Origin: Hansfordia pulvinata
Lineage: Eukaryota; Ascomycota; Sordariomycetes; Xylariales
DNA: 64,000 nt
Direction: 5' to 3'
Assembly: GCA_006538405.1 (NCBI GenBank)
Contig: BJKQ01000014.1
Span: forward strand, 1,178,001 to 1,242,000
The notes under the pieces are model-generated. The model worked only from the letters and a program-made list of their open reading frames with translations. It made no database searches and was not told the origin of the DNA. The translations under genes were made by a program, and so were the position numbers. Shown in pieces: positions 11,011 through 22,300 of the stretch (positions are counted from its first letter, which is position 1; every line of letters starts with the position of its first letter).

Positions 11011-11649
11011 GTTGTTGCTTTTGTCGGCACTTAGACTTGCCCGACTCTCTGCGCTTCAAGTTATAGGAGGGGCCAAGCAGAGACCGGAATTAAGCATGAT
11101 AATGATGACAGGCCCGTATGAGAGCTTCATGGTGATGCCAGTGTTTGAGAATGAACTGACAACTCCTCTGGGCTTCTTATAAGTGAAGCTCCAGGTTGGT
11201 CTATCAGATCAACATGTCGGTGATGATGTGATGGATCTAAGAAGAGAAGGGAAAGCCTTGCTTTTAAAAGTCGGCCGGCCCGTTACTGCTCCAAGTCCCA
11301 TCTGCGCTGAGCACAAGGTCCATTTCAGTTTACCTCTTTCGATAGCACGGTCGATCAAGTCCGGCCTGTGGATTGTAACGATCTCCAGCACCTTTTACTT
11401 TGCATTGAGTACACCGTAGGCTCCTACGTCAGGTACCCTTTAGTTCCATAAGTCGCTACTGCGAGCGCCACCGGTGCTCACGTTCAGTCGGTCATTGGGG
11501 CCTGCAGGAACGAAGACAACAAGCTTTCCCATGTCATATATTATCCAGAAACCTACCGTCTGAGTCTCCGTGGCTCCCTGTTCTCAGGTAAGAACCAGGA
11601 TACGACAGAGTTTAAGATTGGCATCCCTTCGACTATAAAGGAATGGTCA

Positions 11650-12300
11650 CCGGCGGTGATGGGCACTCATCTTAACCTACGTCCTCTTGATTTGGTCGAT
11701 GGCGTAGCTTCGCGACGCGGGGTCTTGAGGAGTTCAGTGATCCGTTGCCTTCACTCCAAACTGACGCATCCTGAACGATACTGGTATGTGAACTCCTCTT
11801 GTGGCTGGACTGCGCAATTAGCGCCTTTATCGTTCTCTTCTGCCATCTGTTAGTATAGTGTGATCCCGCAAGCTCCCGTCATGACCACTTAAGAAGAGCA
11901 GCCGTAGCTGATCGTAAGAACAGCTAGCTTGATGCTCTCAAGGGACCAGAACGCCGGAACAGCTGGGTCGACGATACATCAAATGGCCACCATTCGAGAG
12001 AAGGTGTCGACACCAATCCTGAGTAAAGGCTTCGGCGTTGCACCAGCGGAGAGGCGCAGTTCAAGAACAAATACACGCTGACGGCTGCATGAGGTACCTT
12101 GCAAGATGTCTTCGATGTTAGCCCTCTCATCATAAGGGGCCCGGCAATTGAGGACTTGCTTTCGGGTTTCCTCCTGACACAAACATGATCGGCTTTCATC
12201 TTGTCGCACCATCGAAAGAAGTATATAGTAGTGGGGATGGGGTCACCGCGTAACAGTCCAGCGCAAGAACCCGTGAGCAACGCATACACAGTGTCCGCCT
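11650..12300 (-). pseudogene. Possible remnant of a cytochrome P450-like gene (very uncertain)
   Basis: The minus strand around 12010-12180 reads QEETRKQVLN and then VFVLELRLSAGATPKP. This recalls the region leading into the P450 K-helix (VLExLRLSxGA), with one residue missing. Further along (about 11740-11790), HTSIVQDASVWSEG in another frame recalls the segment before the P450 PERW motif. Stops and frame changes separate the pieces, and no heme-binding FxxGxRxCxG motif was found. It may be a decayed gene or coincidence. Confidence 0.2.
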
Positions 12301-14324
12301 CGTGCTCTGCGACATCAGAAAACTCCGGCTCGCTCTGGTGGCTAAGGTCTGCGGATGCCTACTTGGCGTGCTCGATTGCTGTGAGCAAGACACTGTGACG
12401 AGCGTGAATCGGCTTCAGTACGCGTAACTGGGACATGTGCCGGTCTTTCTTGTTCACGGAGACTGCATTTTTCCCTCTTCATCGGACCCAATGGGTGTTC
12501 GCGGACTGTCGCTTGGACGAAGCCACTTGGCAGTCGGGAAAGCCTTGGTTGTATAACCCTAACTCAGCCACCACTTCGCAGACCCTGGCCAAGCTGGAAG
12601 CGCAGAGCCCGAACACCCTTGCACCGAAGTATACTGCGACGGATGCGATCGCCGTCGCGAGGTGTGCACGCCAACGCCGTGGTGGAATCTTGCGCTGGGC
12701 GGGAGTCAGCAAGCCCCTGATGGTTGAACAGGATACAGGGGATCAGACCGGACCTGTTTTCTGGGCACGTTAATCTACGCCGGAGTCCACGCCGTGCATA
12801 CTATAGGCGACGTCGCTCACGTCCTGCGTGGGGGGTTTGTGTTGCTGCGGCGCGCGGTCGCTTGTAAGCACAGCCTGACGGCAGAAACGTTGTACTCGTA
12901 TGCTGCAACCGTGGTCACGCTTCCCCTTTCTCTAGGCATCCGTTTCGCGTCAAGGCGCTGCCGATCGGGTCAGCTTACAATGATACGGTGCCTTGCCTAG
13001 CCGAAGAGGCGGCGATTCAGTGGTCGGCAAGAGCACGGAGAGCTCGATGTCAGCTGGGGAGCGGACGAGGACGGAGAACTGGTGGAGGTCGACCTCGCAC
13101 AGGGCTGGTCACAAGACGGTGCCCTTGTGCCGGCAACGTGCGCTGGGCTGCGATGCCTGGCGAGGTTGTGCGAGGGGTCGCTTTTTCTGGTGTGGTGAAA
13201 TCGTAGATATGCTGCTGTCTCAGGCCAATCGGCACCATCTCCGGCGCTCGGGAGGCTGTGGTGCTGTCGCAGGGATGGCGGCCACGCGAGGCGGGACGAG
13301 GGCGGTACGACGCGGGGGCGGGCGGGTGTCGAACTCGTACGGGTGGTTGAGGTGACTCGAGGCAGAGAAAGGGTGAGGAACCGGGGGACTGGTGATGCCA
13401 GAACCATTTGCGTTGATCAAGATGCAGACTGGTAAGGTCCAGGGGCAGGCAGGCCGGAGACAGTGCCACAGGCATTTACAGCACCCGTGATAGGTGCCTT
13501 ATAAGTAATACAGCATACAGCAGGCGATGGTGAACAGCCATGGAAAGAGCAACCCCAGATCATGAAGTTCAAAAGGGCAGGGGCGTGAGGGGTGGTTAGC
13601 AAGGGGGTGTGTGTACTTGTAATAGGGGGCGTGTTACTAGCAGCAGAGCCCCATAATCGCCCGACGCGCAAGTTTTAGGCCTGCAGAACTGGGGCCAAGT
13701 GAGGTAGTTTGAGCAAATTTGATCTTAATTCCTGCTGTTCTAGGCAAGGGTCAAGCATGGGGTGGGGGTTTTTCTTCTGCATTTCCCATCCAACGAGTCT
13801 TCACTACCCTGTGCCTGCTGTGCAGGCTACTGTGCCTGTGCCTGCTTGCCCTTGTAGCCTGGGCTTAACCTGCACTTATTAGACGATTTGAGCAAGAGCA
13901 GAAGTATCCTGTCTGGTGGTGTACTTACAGATACTTGCCAGCAGGCCATGATACGCCAAGCATGGCAACGGATGCGCCCACGTCAGCCTTACTCGCAAGT
14001 GTCGCGTATGTACGGATACTCGGCCGTTTAAGCTCCGCCGACCTGAAGACGCGCCTTGGGTGACCCCGCGCCGCCTCGCCCGCCCCCGTCGCCGCCGCTG
14101 TGGCCGTTGCTGTCAGCCAGCCACGGGGACCGTCGACGCCGCACTTCGGGAATACGACGAGGCCTTTTGAGCGAGTTCTACCCTCTACCGTAGTTACCTA
14201 CTCGGAACTGCCCGCCCGCTGCCCCTCCATCCATGTCTTGTCCGTGATCCCCCCCGGGCCCCAACATACACGAGTACAAGACATGTAACAGGCCCGGCCA
14301 CATGGGCACCCTCTGCCCAGTCCC

Positions 14325-14333
14325 ATCTGATAG
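14325..14333 (+). promoter_or_regulatory. Possible GATA-type iron-regulator site ATCTGATAG
   Basis: ATCTGATAG matches eight of nine positions of the ATCWGATAA sequence bound by fungal SRE/SreA iron-responsive GATA repressors. It lies about 500 bases before the copper-transporter start. One degenerate site is weak evidence. Confidence 0.25.
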
Positions 14334-14826
14334 CCTCTTGGCCCGACCAGACCAGACCAGACCATCTCACACAACCCACGGGTGAGCCCACGAGTCCGCC
14401 GGGGACAGAGGAATGTGATCCACTTGCACGACTACGAGTATCAGCTCAGCTCCTCGCAGTCTGCCCGTCTGCCTGCCGGCTCCGTCGACTCGCACGACCG
14501 ATCGACTGGCTACCATCGTATCGTATCCGAGCACAAGAAGGGATAACCTCTGGTATGTCCGCCCCTCTCCCCGATCACTTGATCCGGATCCCCGCGACCT
14601 GTCAGCTTCCCGCGTGTCTCGGCTTCACCCTGACGCCCACACATTCCCAATTATACTCACAACCTGCTCTAGGCTCTGCCACCCTCCTTTCCAGGCCTCA
14701 TAGACAAGCAGCGGACGCGACGTCGTCGTGTCAAATACTCACTGCCCGACGCCCGGTTTCGTTCGGCTCGGCCTGCTCGCGAGAACCATTCCCCTCCCTC
14801 GCCGCTCCTCGCCCCTGACCGCAGCC

Positions 14827-15539
14827 ATGGACCACATGACCATGGCGACCACGACAGGCATGTCCATGGCGGACATGACCATGACCAGCACCGGCTCCAT
14901 GCCCACCGGCACCGGGGGCCACTCCATGAGCGGCATGGACGGCATGGACATGTCCGGAGGAGGAGGAGGCATGATGATGTCCATGTCCGAGATGGCCATG
15001 GTCTTCTTCTCCTCCTCCGCCACCCCGCTCTTCTCCTCCTCCTGGACCCCCACGAGCGACGGCGCCTATGCCGGCACCTGCATCTTCCTCATCGTCCTGG
15101 CCGTCCTGCACCGCGCCCTCGTCGCCGCGCGTGCCATCTTCTTCACCACCGCCCCGCGTCCCGCGAGGCCGCCCGCTACCTCGACGAGATCAAGGACGCC
15201 GACGACGTCTCCAGCACCGCCCCCGAGTTCGCCGGCCGCCGCCTGCGCGCCGCCGTCCGTCACCATCCCTTCCGCGTCCAGACCGAGACGGCCCGCGCTG
15301 TTGCCGAGGTCATCACCTCCGGCGTTGGCTACTTACTGTAAGTCGCACTCCCCCCTCTTGTTTCCGTCGCTTGCTCTCTCTCTTCTTCCCAAAGCACAAT
15401 GGCTAACCTGGTGTTTTGCTCTGAAAATAGCATGCTGGCGGTCATGACGATGAACGTGGGCTACTTCCTGTCCGTGCTGGGTGGTATTTTCTTGGGCTCT
15501 TTCCTCGTAGGCAGGTTCGCGGCCACTGACCATCACTGA
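14827..15539 (+). CDS. Ctr-family copper transporter, with apparent 1-base frameshift
   Basis: Exons are 14827-15337 and 15431-15539 (GTAAGT donor, ATAG acceptor). The N-terminal ~60 residues are Met/His-rich with many MxM and MGxM-like clusters (MDHMTM, GMSMADMTM, GMDGMDMS, MMSMSEM), the extracellular copper-binding part of Ctr proteins. TM1 is around GTCIFLIVLAVLHRALVAA. TM2 and TM3 carry the Ctr signatures MxxxM (MLAVM) and GxxxG (GGIFLG). Reading TM1 through to TM2 needs a frame change near 15151-15156. One extra C there would restore a continuous linker running AAPASREAARYLDEIK to VAEVITSGVGYLL and a protein of 206 residues. The protein imports Cu(I) across the plasma or vacuolar membrane. 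It is convergent with a metalloreductase that could supply Cu(I). The frameshift may be an assembly error or a real loss. Confidence 0.85.
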
Positions 15540-16320
15540 GCCGGACCCATTCGGGGCCTCTGGATTTCATCCCTGCGTTCTGAACTCTGCAATCTTGTCT
15601 CACACAAAAAAAAAAAAAAATCTCCGCGGGAAACGAAGCTACGGGGGCAATGCGCTTGCTGCGTCTTGTATAACACGTAAATGGGTCTTCTCCAGTCATG
15701 GAAAACCCGCGGGGCCAAATGAATGACAAGAGCGAGGGTGTTAGTGGTATGGAGATGGGCAGGCAGGCAGGCGTTCTTCTTTTTACCGGTGTTGCGTTCT
15801 TGAGCCAAATCGTTTCTCATTCCCCAGATATCCCCCATTCGCGCAGGTAGCTGCAACTCGTACGAGTAAGTATGCGACCAATAGAGCCGCCCAGTCACAA
15901 TCGTGGCTGATGATGACATGGACCCTCAACCTTCCTGTCCTGCACCAATTGCGATTTCGCGGTTGCCACATTGGGTAGCCTCGCGACCAAGTGACAACGG
16001 CCACCGACCGCGCTAACTACAGGGTACTCGTAATAATAAAAGCCTTGGTGGCGCCCGGCCGGCGCATCATGGCCGACTTACCTGAACATGGCTGGCTTTT
16101 CGGCAACAAGCCCAAGACATTCTGAGCGGTCACTTCCTGTGTGCACTCGTACGAGGACTGTGGATTGATGCAACTTGGATTCATTTCATGAGTTTTTTTT
16201 AAGCTAGTAGTAGTCTTTTCAATGCACGGCTGAGGAACTTCTTTTGAGCCAATCCACCATCTTACGCTCGCTTCCCAACACGAGGAGGGCTGGCCATTTC
16301 CAATACGAGGTTCTTGCATT
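15540..16320. other. Convergent spacer between ctr and metalloreductase
   Basis: Contains the 3' regions of both genes, a 15-base poly-A run at 15606-15620, and an exact copy of the palindrome ACTCGTACGAGT at 15856-15867. The inner decamer occurs again at 16146-16155. No gene seen. Confidence 0.5.
15856..15867. repeat. Palindrome ACTCGTACGAGT, copy 1
   Basis: Perfect 12-bp palindrome in the ctr/reductase spacer. Identical copies are at 40533-40544 and 42336-42347, and the inner decamer CTCGTACGAG also occurs at 16146, 23954 and 42023. Confidence 0.9.
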
Positions 16321-18504
16321 TTACCAGCTGCGCGGTTCGTCAGATAGGATTCTTGTGTGAGAAATAAGATCACTGGGGGCAAGACTTACGAGAAAACCTC
16401 GGAATGCAGGTAGACCTCGCTGGCCCCAGCCTGGGAGCTGAGGACCCTCTTCTGGGCGGCAGCCGCCTCTTGCTGGACCTGTCTCAGCACATCGGCGGGT
16501 CCACAGGCCGTGATAGCCACCGTGGCGCCCTGCTCCGCCGTGGCGCTTCTCACGCAGGCTGCAATGTCGGGTCGGCCCAGGCTCAGTTTCAGGGGCAGGG
16601 ACTCGCGGCTCGTCGACCTGGCCAGCTCGTCCTTCTCCTGGCGCTCCGGGTCAGCCAGCTCGATGTCGCTCTTGGACTCGCCCGTGCCGGTCTGGAAGAT
16701 GGACACCCGGATATTCTCGGGCATCGATTCGATGTCGTTCTCCTGCATGTACGCGCACAGGGCGTCGTTGTACCACGTCGCCAGCTGCCTGTCGCGAGTC
16801 GCAACGATGACATGCATCTTGTGCGCCGCCTTGCCGCTGCCTGACGAGACCTGGCGGGCCGTGTGCGACAGAGCCTCCATGACGAACGGCAGTGAGAGGC
16901 CGGCACCGGCGCCGCAGGCGACCACCAGGCTCGAGTCGTACATGTGAAGCGGTCTTCCTTTGACCCCGCCATACGGCCCGTTCAGTAGCACAGGCACGGA
17001 AAACCCGGGCTGTTTCATCGCAGCCTTAGCCAAGCGGCCTGTCAGCCCGCCCCGAGGCTGCAGGTAGAAGACCAGCTTGGATCCATTGTTGCCTCGCTTA
17101 GACGGAACGCTGCATACTGTGAACGGGTGGGCGGTGAAAGCATGCATGCCAAGGTGAATAAAGCGGAGGAAGATGTGCTGGCCAGGCTTCCAGGTGTTGT
17201 CAATCGGGATCTCGACCTTTAAGGCATGTTCAGAGACCATCTGGAAATTGGCCCTGTGGGAGATGCCATGCTCAAAGTAGGTCCGGACCTGGGAGTAAAG
17301 CAGGGACACTACATAGAGGACACCAGTGGCAATGAAGTAGTCCCTGCAAATGAATTGTTAGCAGGCGGCGACAGTTTAGCTATGAGGAGTCCTGGAACCT
17401 ACCACGAGCTGAGTCTGAAGTCACAGTGGAAGAAAAAGAAGAGGACAAAGATCAGAGCAGCCAGGAAATGGGTGGCCTTGAAGAACTCGTAGAACCGGTC
17501 CCTAAAAGAGCGAGTTAGTCCATGGTCAACCGAAACAATAGGGATATTGCATACCGAATGAATCGAAGCGAAAAGACCTGGAGATAGAATTGGGCCAGCA
17601 GAGCGACCACGCCGGTCCAGTACACAAGACTGCTGTTCCACTCCTCCATCATGGTCCCCTTGTTCATGTTGTAAACGATAAAGGGGAATGTGTGGACGAG
17701 AGCCAGGGCAAACATGACCCATCCGATCCAGTTGTGGAGGACGATCAGCCTCTCATGCGAGGCCCCGGTCAGAGACGCAATCATGTTGGCTTTGGACGGG
17801 AGGATTCTGCGTGGGTTTATCAGTCCTGAAAAAGCGACTCGGACATGCAAGGCTGGGCGCTTACATCATGAAAGGCAGGCAAGCCAGAGACATCCAGCCG
17901 GCTCGGGTGGCGATGGGAGGGGAGCCTCCGAAGCTGCCCTTTTCAAGGGTCGGCCAGTAATACGGCTGGGGCGCCAGAGTCATGACTGCAGCGGGTCAGC
18001 GATGGTTCAGACGAGGGTGTGTGTGTGTGGGAGGGGGGCGCATCTTACGGATGAAGAAGATGGTGCCTATAGTGAGGAGAAGGACGATTCCAAGGGAGGG
18101 CGAGTTCCAGTACTTGGAGCGAAATCGGCTGTAGGCAACCAGGCGGGCTGTCGCAACGCCCTTTTGCCACCACGTCTTCCTCCTGAGAGAGGCCGGGGCC
18201 AGTCTGAGCGCCCAGAAGCCGATGGTAGACAAAGCGATGGCAGCAACGAAGAGGTAGACAGTGGGAAGGGCGTATACGTGGTCAGCCTCATACCTACAGG
18301 CGCGAGATGGTTAGTACCGATGGCGGGCGCCCGAGTATCAGAAGGCGAGGACGAGACGCACCAGTATCTCCAGTAGTAGTTGCGGTACACGCACTGCTCT
18401 GGGGTCAAGGAGCAGGTGCTGGACCGGTCGGAGTGAAGCATGACGGGCTCGTCAAGCCATGGGGTGCCCTCCATGGCGGAGTCGTCCATATCCATGGACA
18501 TCAT
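16321..18504 (-). CDS. Ferric/cupric reductase, transmembrane (FRE/NOX superfamily)
   Basis: Seven minus-strand exons: 18362-18504, 18049-18293, 17865-17985, 17555-17806, 17403-17501, 16390-17343 and 16321-16327, all phase-consistent, for 606 residues. After a Cys-containing N-terminus (STCSLTPEQCVY, YWRYWYEADHVYALP) come several membrane helices. Two of them carry the heme-ligand pattern HX13H: HNWIGWVMFALALVH and HFLAALIFVLFFFFH. Next follow the FAD site HPFTVCS, an NADPH-binding CGAGAGLSLPF and a CGP motif near the end. It would pass electrons from NADPH through FAD and two hemes to extracellular Fe(III) or Cu(II). The last intron has a GTAAGT donor at 16389 and a CTGAC branch before GCGCAG. 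Its final exon is only seven bases and supplies the terminal Trp (EVFSW), matching the C-terminal aromatic residue usual in this superfamily. Without that splice the protein would end EVFS. The neighbouring copper transporter suggests a metal-uptake pair. Confidence 0.93.
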
Positions 18505-19122
18505 CTTGAAGGGTTGGGCGTGGCGATGGTGCTGGGGGTTGGATAGTAAGTCGGAGAGGGAAAGCCGGCAGAGGGCGTTCGGGGTTGGTTGGCCGCAGAT
18601 CCGGCTCAGCAGCACGGGCGGCGTGAGAGGTGGGTGGTCAAGTTGGGTTGACGAGGTGAGGGTGAAGGTCTGCGCGTGTGGTGTATGGCGAACCTTGTTA
18701 TGATACGAGTCGGCGGCGGAGACGACTACTGATAATGAATGGGAGGAAGCCTTGAGTGGTGTAACAGCGGCAGCATACCGCAGCCGGAGGCAGAGGTGGG
18801 CGTCCAAGTCTCGTGAGGCGGCGCGTATATATGCAGATGCCTACCACCTGGTACCACCTACATGTACTTTTGAGGAAGTGCTCGGAGGTTACATGTAGGT
18901 GATTAGGCAAGGCAAGGTAAGGGCCTCGTATGTTGGAGAGCTGGGGTGTATAAGTCAATGCGTGCGTGTGCGAGTCTGGACGAGCCGAGGGCGTTGCGGC
19001 GCGACGACTATTCGGAAAACTTGCTCGTCGACGCGGAGCGGAGGAAGCTGCTGGGGCGAATCACGGACGAGGGATCCGACATTAGAAAGAAAATCCCCGG
19101 CGATGGCTTGCCGAGAGGGACC

Positions 19123-19144
19123 GGGGGGGGGGGGGGGGGGGGGG
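19123..19144 (+). repeat. Poly-G tract (22 bases)
   Basis: Uninterrupted run of G, the longest in the window, about 620 bases upstream of the metalloreductase start. Confidence 0.9.
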
Positions 19145-19378
19145 CCGGGAGAAGGAGGGGGAGGAGAGAGAGGTCGTGGGCGTCTGGTATCCGTCGCCAT
19201 CAATCCGTAAAAAGGCCCAAAAGTTAATAAGGCCTGGCCGAGAGCTGATAGCTCCCAGACTGCAGACTGGGATGGATGGGCGGGCGCGGGAGCTTGGCTT
19301 GGGATACTGATGAGGTCCAGTGCGAGACTCCGCTGCGGGCTAGAAATCCGGGACTGGGACTGGGAGCTGGGAGCTGGA

Positions 19379-19399
19379 GGGGGGGGGGGGGGGGGGGGG
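19379..19399 (+). repeat. Poly-G tract (21 bases)
   Basis: Second long G run, 235 bases from the previous one, in otherwise G-rich spacer DNA. Confidence 0.9.
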
Positions 19400-22300
19400 T
19401 GCGGATAGCAGAGGCAGAGGCAGGGGAGGGGCGGGCAGTGGGCCGGCGGGGAGCGGGCAAGGGCCAATGTCACGATGAGATGAGGGCCGTTTTAGATGCG
19501 TGTGGGGGGCGGGCAGGCATGAGCAAGTTCTTCTGTATCTAACTTGCTCGTCCGTCCGTCATTCCACCGCGACTGCCTTTCCGGACGAGCAAGTTTAAGA
19601 GAAAAAAAAAGATAGAATGGGTACATGCCTGGTGGGATCTGGAACGGCGCGACCTAACGGGCATCAGAGAGATACTCCAGGTATCTCCTACTCGTATTGA
19701 AGCCACAGCAGATTGCTGAAGCAGCGGCGCGTGTACTTGTACGAATACTTGTGTTGTATTCCGCGACGAAAAGGTGCCCCCCCCCCGTTGGTCGATCATG
19801 GGGAGATCCATTACCATCATCCACGTGGATGGCACGCGCTGCAGAATGAGGGTTCGGCAGCCCAGAGGTAGGTACGAGACTCGTACCTGTATCAATCATT
19901 GCAGAAGGGACATCCAATATCCTCAGAGCATTCAATCTTGTACAAATCTAAGGTATGTAGGTAATCATTCCCGGTGCAGATGGGCGAGACCGCACAATCA
20001 AGTAGGGACGAGTACCTGCACCCAGACCTACGAGTACCTGCATACATTGATGTAGTGCATCAGGTACCTACCACTCGGACGGATGCAGGGCATTCCACAT
20101 CCCGCTTCCATCCATTTCGCCCAGTTCTATCTCGTCCCCTCCCCTCGGCTTGGAGTGCCTGCTCGTAACGGGCACTGCAGAATACTCGTAGACACTTGAT
20201 CGGAATGCTGACCTAGGTACACACCATGTTGAGGCTGTTTCTGGCCCCATAATGATGATGGTGATGGTGATGGTGAGCATGTTTGATCCCATCCCGGCGC
20301 CGTCCGGGTCTAACTACTCCGTACATGTAGTTCGCATGCGTCAGGCTGCCCTTCAATGTTCCCTCCGCTGCCCAGGACCGACCGACTCAAACAACACTTA
20401 ATCGCTGCCTGTCCATTCATCAGCTTAACGAACGACTACTACATATAGCCCTGGTTGCCTACGAGTAGGTGGTAGGCACCCAGCCGCCATGGAAATGGGC
20501 AGTCGTTCGTCGGACTGATTGCGCGCGTCGGCATCATGCATACGTGTACGAGTAGCCCCAAACGCGCGTGTTCGTCCTGTCGCGATCCCCACATCTGCAG
20601 CAAAGCCCATCACCACCGCCCGTGTTCGTCCCATGCCCCCATCCCAGCCGCATCCTCGTCAGGTAGGTAAGGTATGCATGATCAGCAAAGTACGCGCAGC
20701 GTACACCGTTGGGTCCCATCCAATTCTTGCATACGAGTAGACCCGCACCCGTTCTCGCAAACTACCATCCAAGTCGGCCTGGCACTTGGTCCTCTCACTA
20801 CTAGGTAGTTACCAGGTAGGTAAACACCAGAGACTACTCCCAGGGCTCGGGGCCAAGCGCCAGAACTCGCAAGCCTTCCGCGGCCGGTCCCCAGGTGTTG
20901 TTGGGGCTGGTCGAGGAGATGTTGTTTTCCCTTTACCTTTGATACACGGATCACGAATGGGACGACAAAGAGCTATTGTTGCCACTTTCAGCCCATTGTG
21001 ATTCAGGTAGACAGGGGCGCATTTCCGGTCGTCCATTGTTGCTCGCGGGAAGTGCCAGTACCTACCCTGAGTGTCGAATTTGCGCCTTGAGCGACAAGAC
21101 TCGGTATAGAGACACTTGATGTTAAATGCTAAGGCTGGGCACTTAAGGAGTATCGCCATCTAGCAACCCCATCTGAATCGGGCCGGCCGAGTATCACTTC
21201 TGCGATTTCTTTGGTAGGCTTCAGCAGCCCCCACCGTTTACGGCTCGTGGCATTGGGCTTCTCTGGCAGGCGCACAGTTTCAAACTGAAGTCAAGCACTC
21301 AACAGCAGACTGCCCATACCGACACTTGGCGCCTTGGAGTTGACGGGTAGGACGCGGCTCAACCTGGCGCAAAACATGAACGGGAAGCCGGCGTCGTCGA
21401 AGTTCAGTGCTACGTCTGTCCATGACGACGCGTTGCCGCACTTGCCAACTTCTGTATTCTTATTTACCACCTGGAGCTGCCGAGACTCGAGTGAGGCTGC
21501 TACAGAGTCGGTCGTCATTGAATCCGTACAAGACCTTGGACAAGGCCACCACGCTCCTCCCTCGCGGCTCTCGTCGTGACAGGCTGGTCGTGGCGGCTGG
21601 AGGTCAACGCTTTCACTGACGGGATCCACTGTCAAGAACAGAGACTCAACTTTCGCAAGTCTTGCCTCTATCGCGCATTGAATGCTCGCAAGGAAAACGA
21701 CGACATGCCGTAGACGGCGGCAAGACTGCCACTCCGCAGAGACAAGCAAGGACAATCACGACTGGACCCTGCTTTCGATGGGGTTGAGTGCCTTCTTGAT
21801 CCAATCCGGGCTCTCTTTCATGGAACCCCAAGTACACCGCTCTGGCCACGGAAGGATGTGGTGCGGGCGGAGGGCTTGCAGATTATCAAGGGTCTTTTCG
21901 ACCTATGACTATGTCGCGGGCTCCTCTCTAAGCACCGAGGTCTGATGCTGTGCACCTGCCAACTGCTTGAGCATCCTGCGACTCACAGCCCGTCAATCTA
22001 TCTCATTGCCTCTTGACCACGACGTCGCGCGTCCTTCTCGATGGCTGCCGGTCGCTTCCGCCGAGCCTGAACAGAAGTACGCAGGTGATTGGCTGGTCTA
22101 CGATCGCTCAAGGTGTCCCCGTCTCCGAGAGAATTCCCTCTCCCAGGAAACAGATCTCAGGCCCTCATATGTTAATTCCCCTGGCCCAATGAATGCGTTT
22201 TATAGGTAGCCCCGGGGCAAGATGTTAGCCGTCTGGGGGGTGCGATATGTTTGAATAGGTTGGTGCCAGGCAGATCTCGCCCCCCCAACATAGACTGCAA

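Larger units (their letters stand above)
9487..14826. other. Gene-poor spacer with possible decayed sequence
   Basis: No intact gene could be supported in 5.3 kb. The stretch 9500-12800 is visibly less GC-rich than the genes and has frequent stops in all frames. It includes a pyrimidine microsatellite (10890-11010) and the possible gene remnant at 11650-12300. From 13000 to 14400 the composition becomes GC-rich, with arbitrary open frames on both strands. The last 400 bases before 14827 form the copper-transporter promoter and its pyrimidine-rich leader. Confidence 0.45.

Noticed and set aside
21291..21755. 154-codon minus-strand frame with a heptad-like segment (AIEARLAKVESL), considered as a regulator remnant
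   Set aside because: No zinc cluster or MHR sequence nearby; resemblance too short to support a call.
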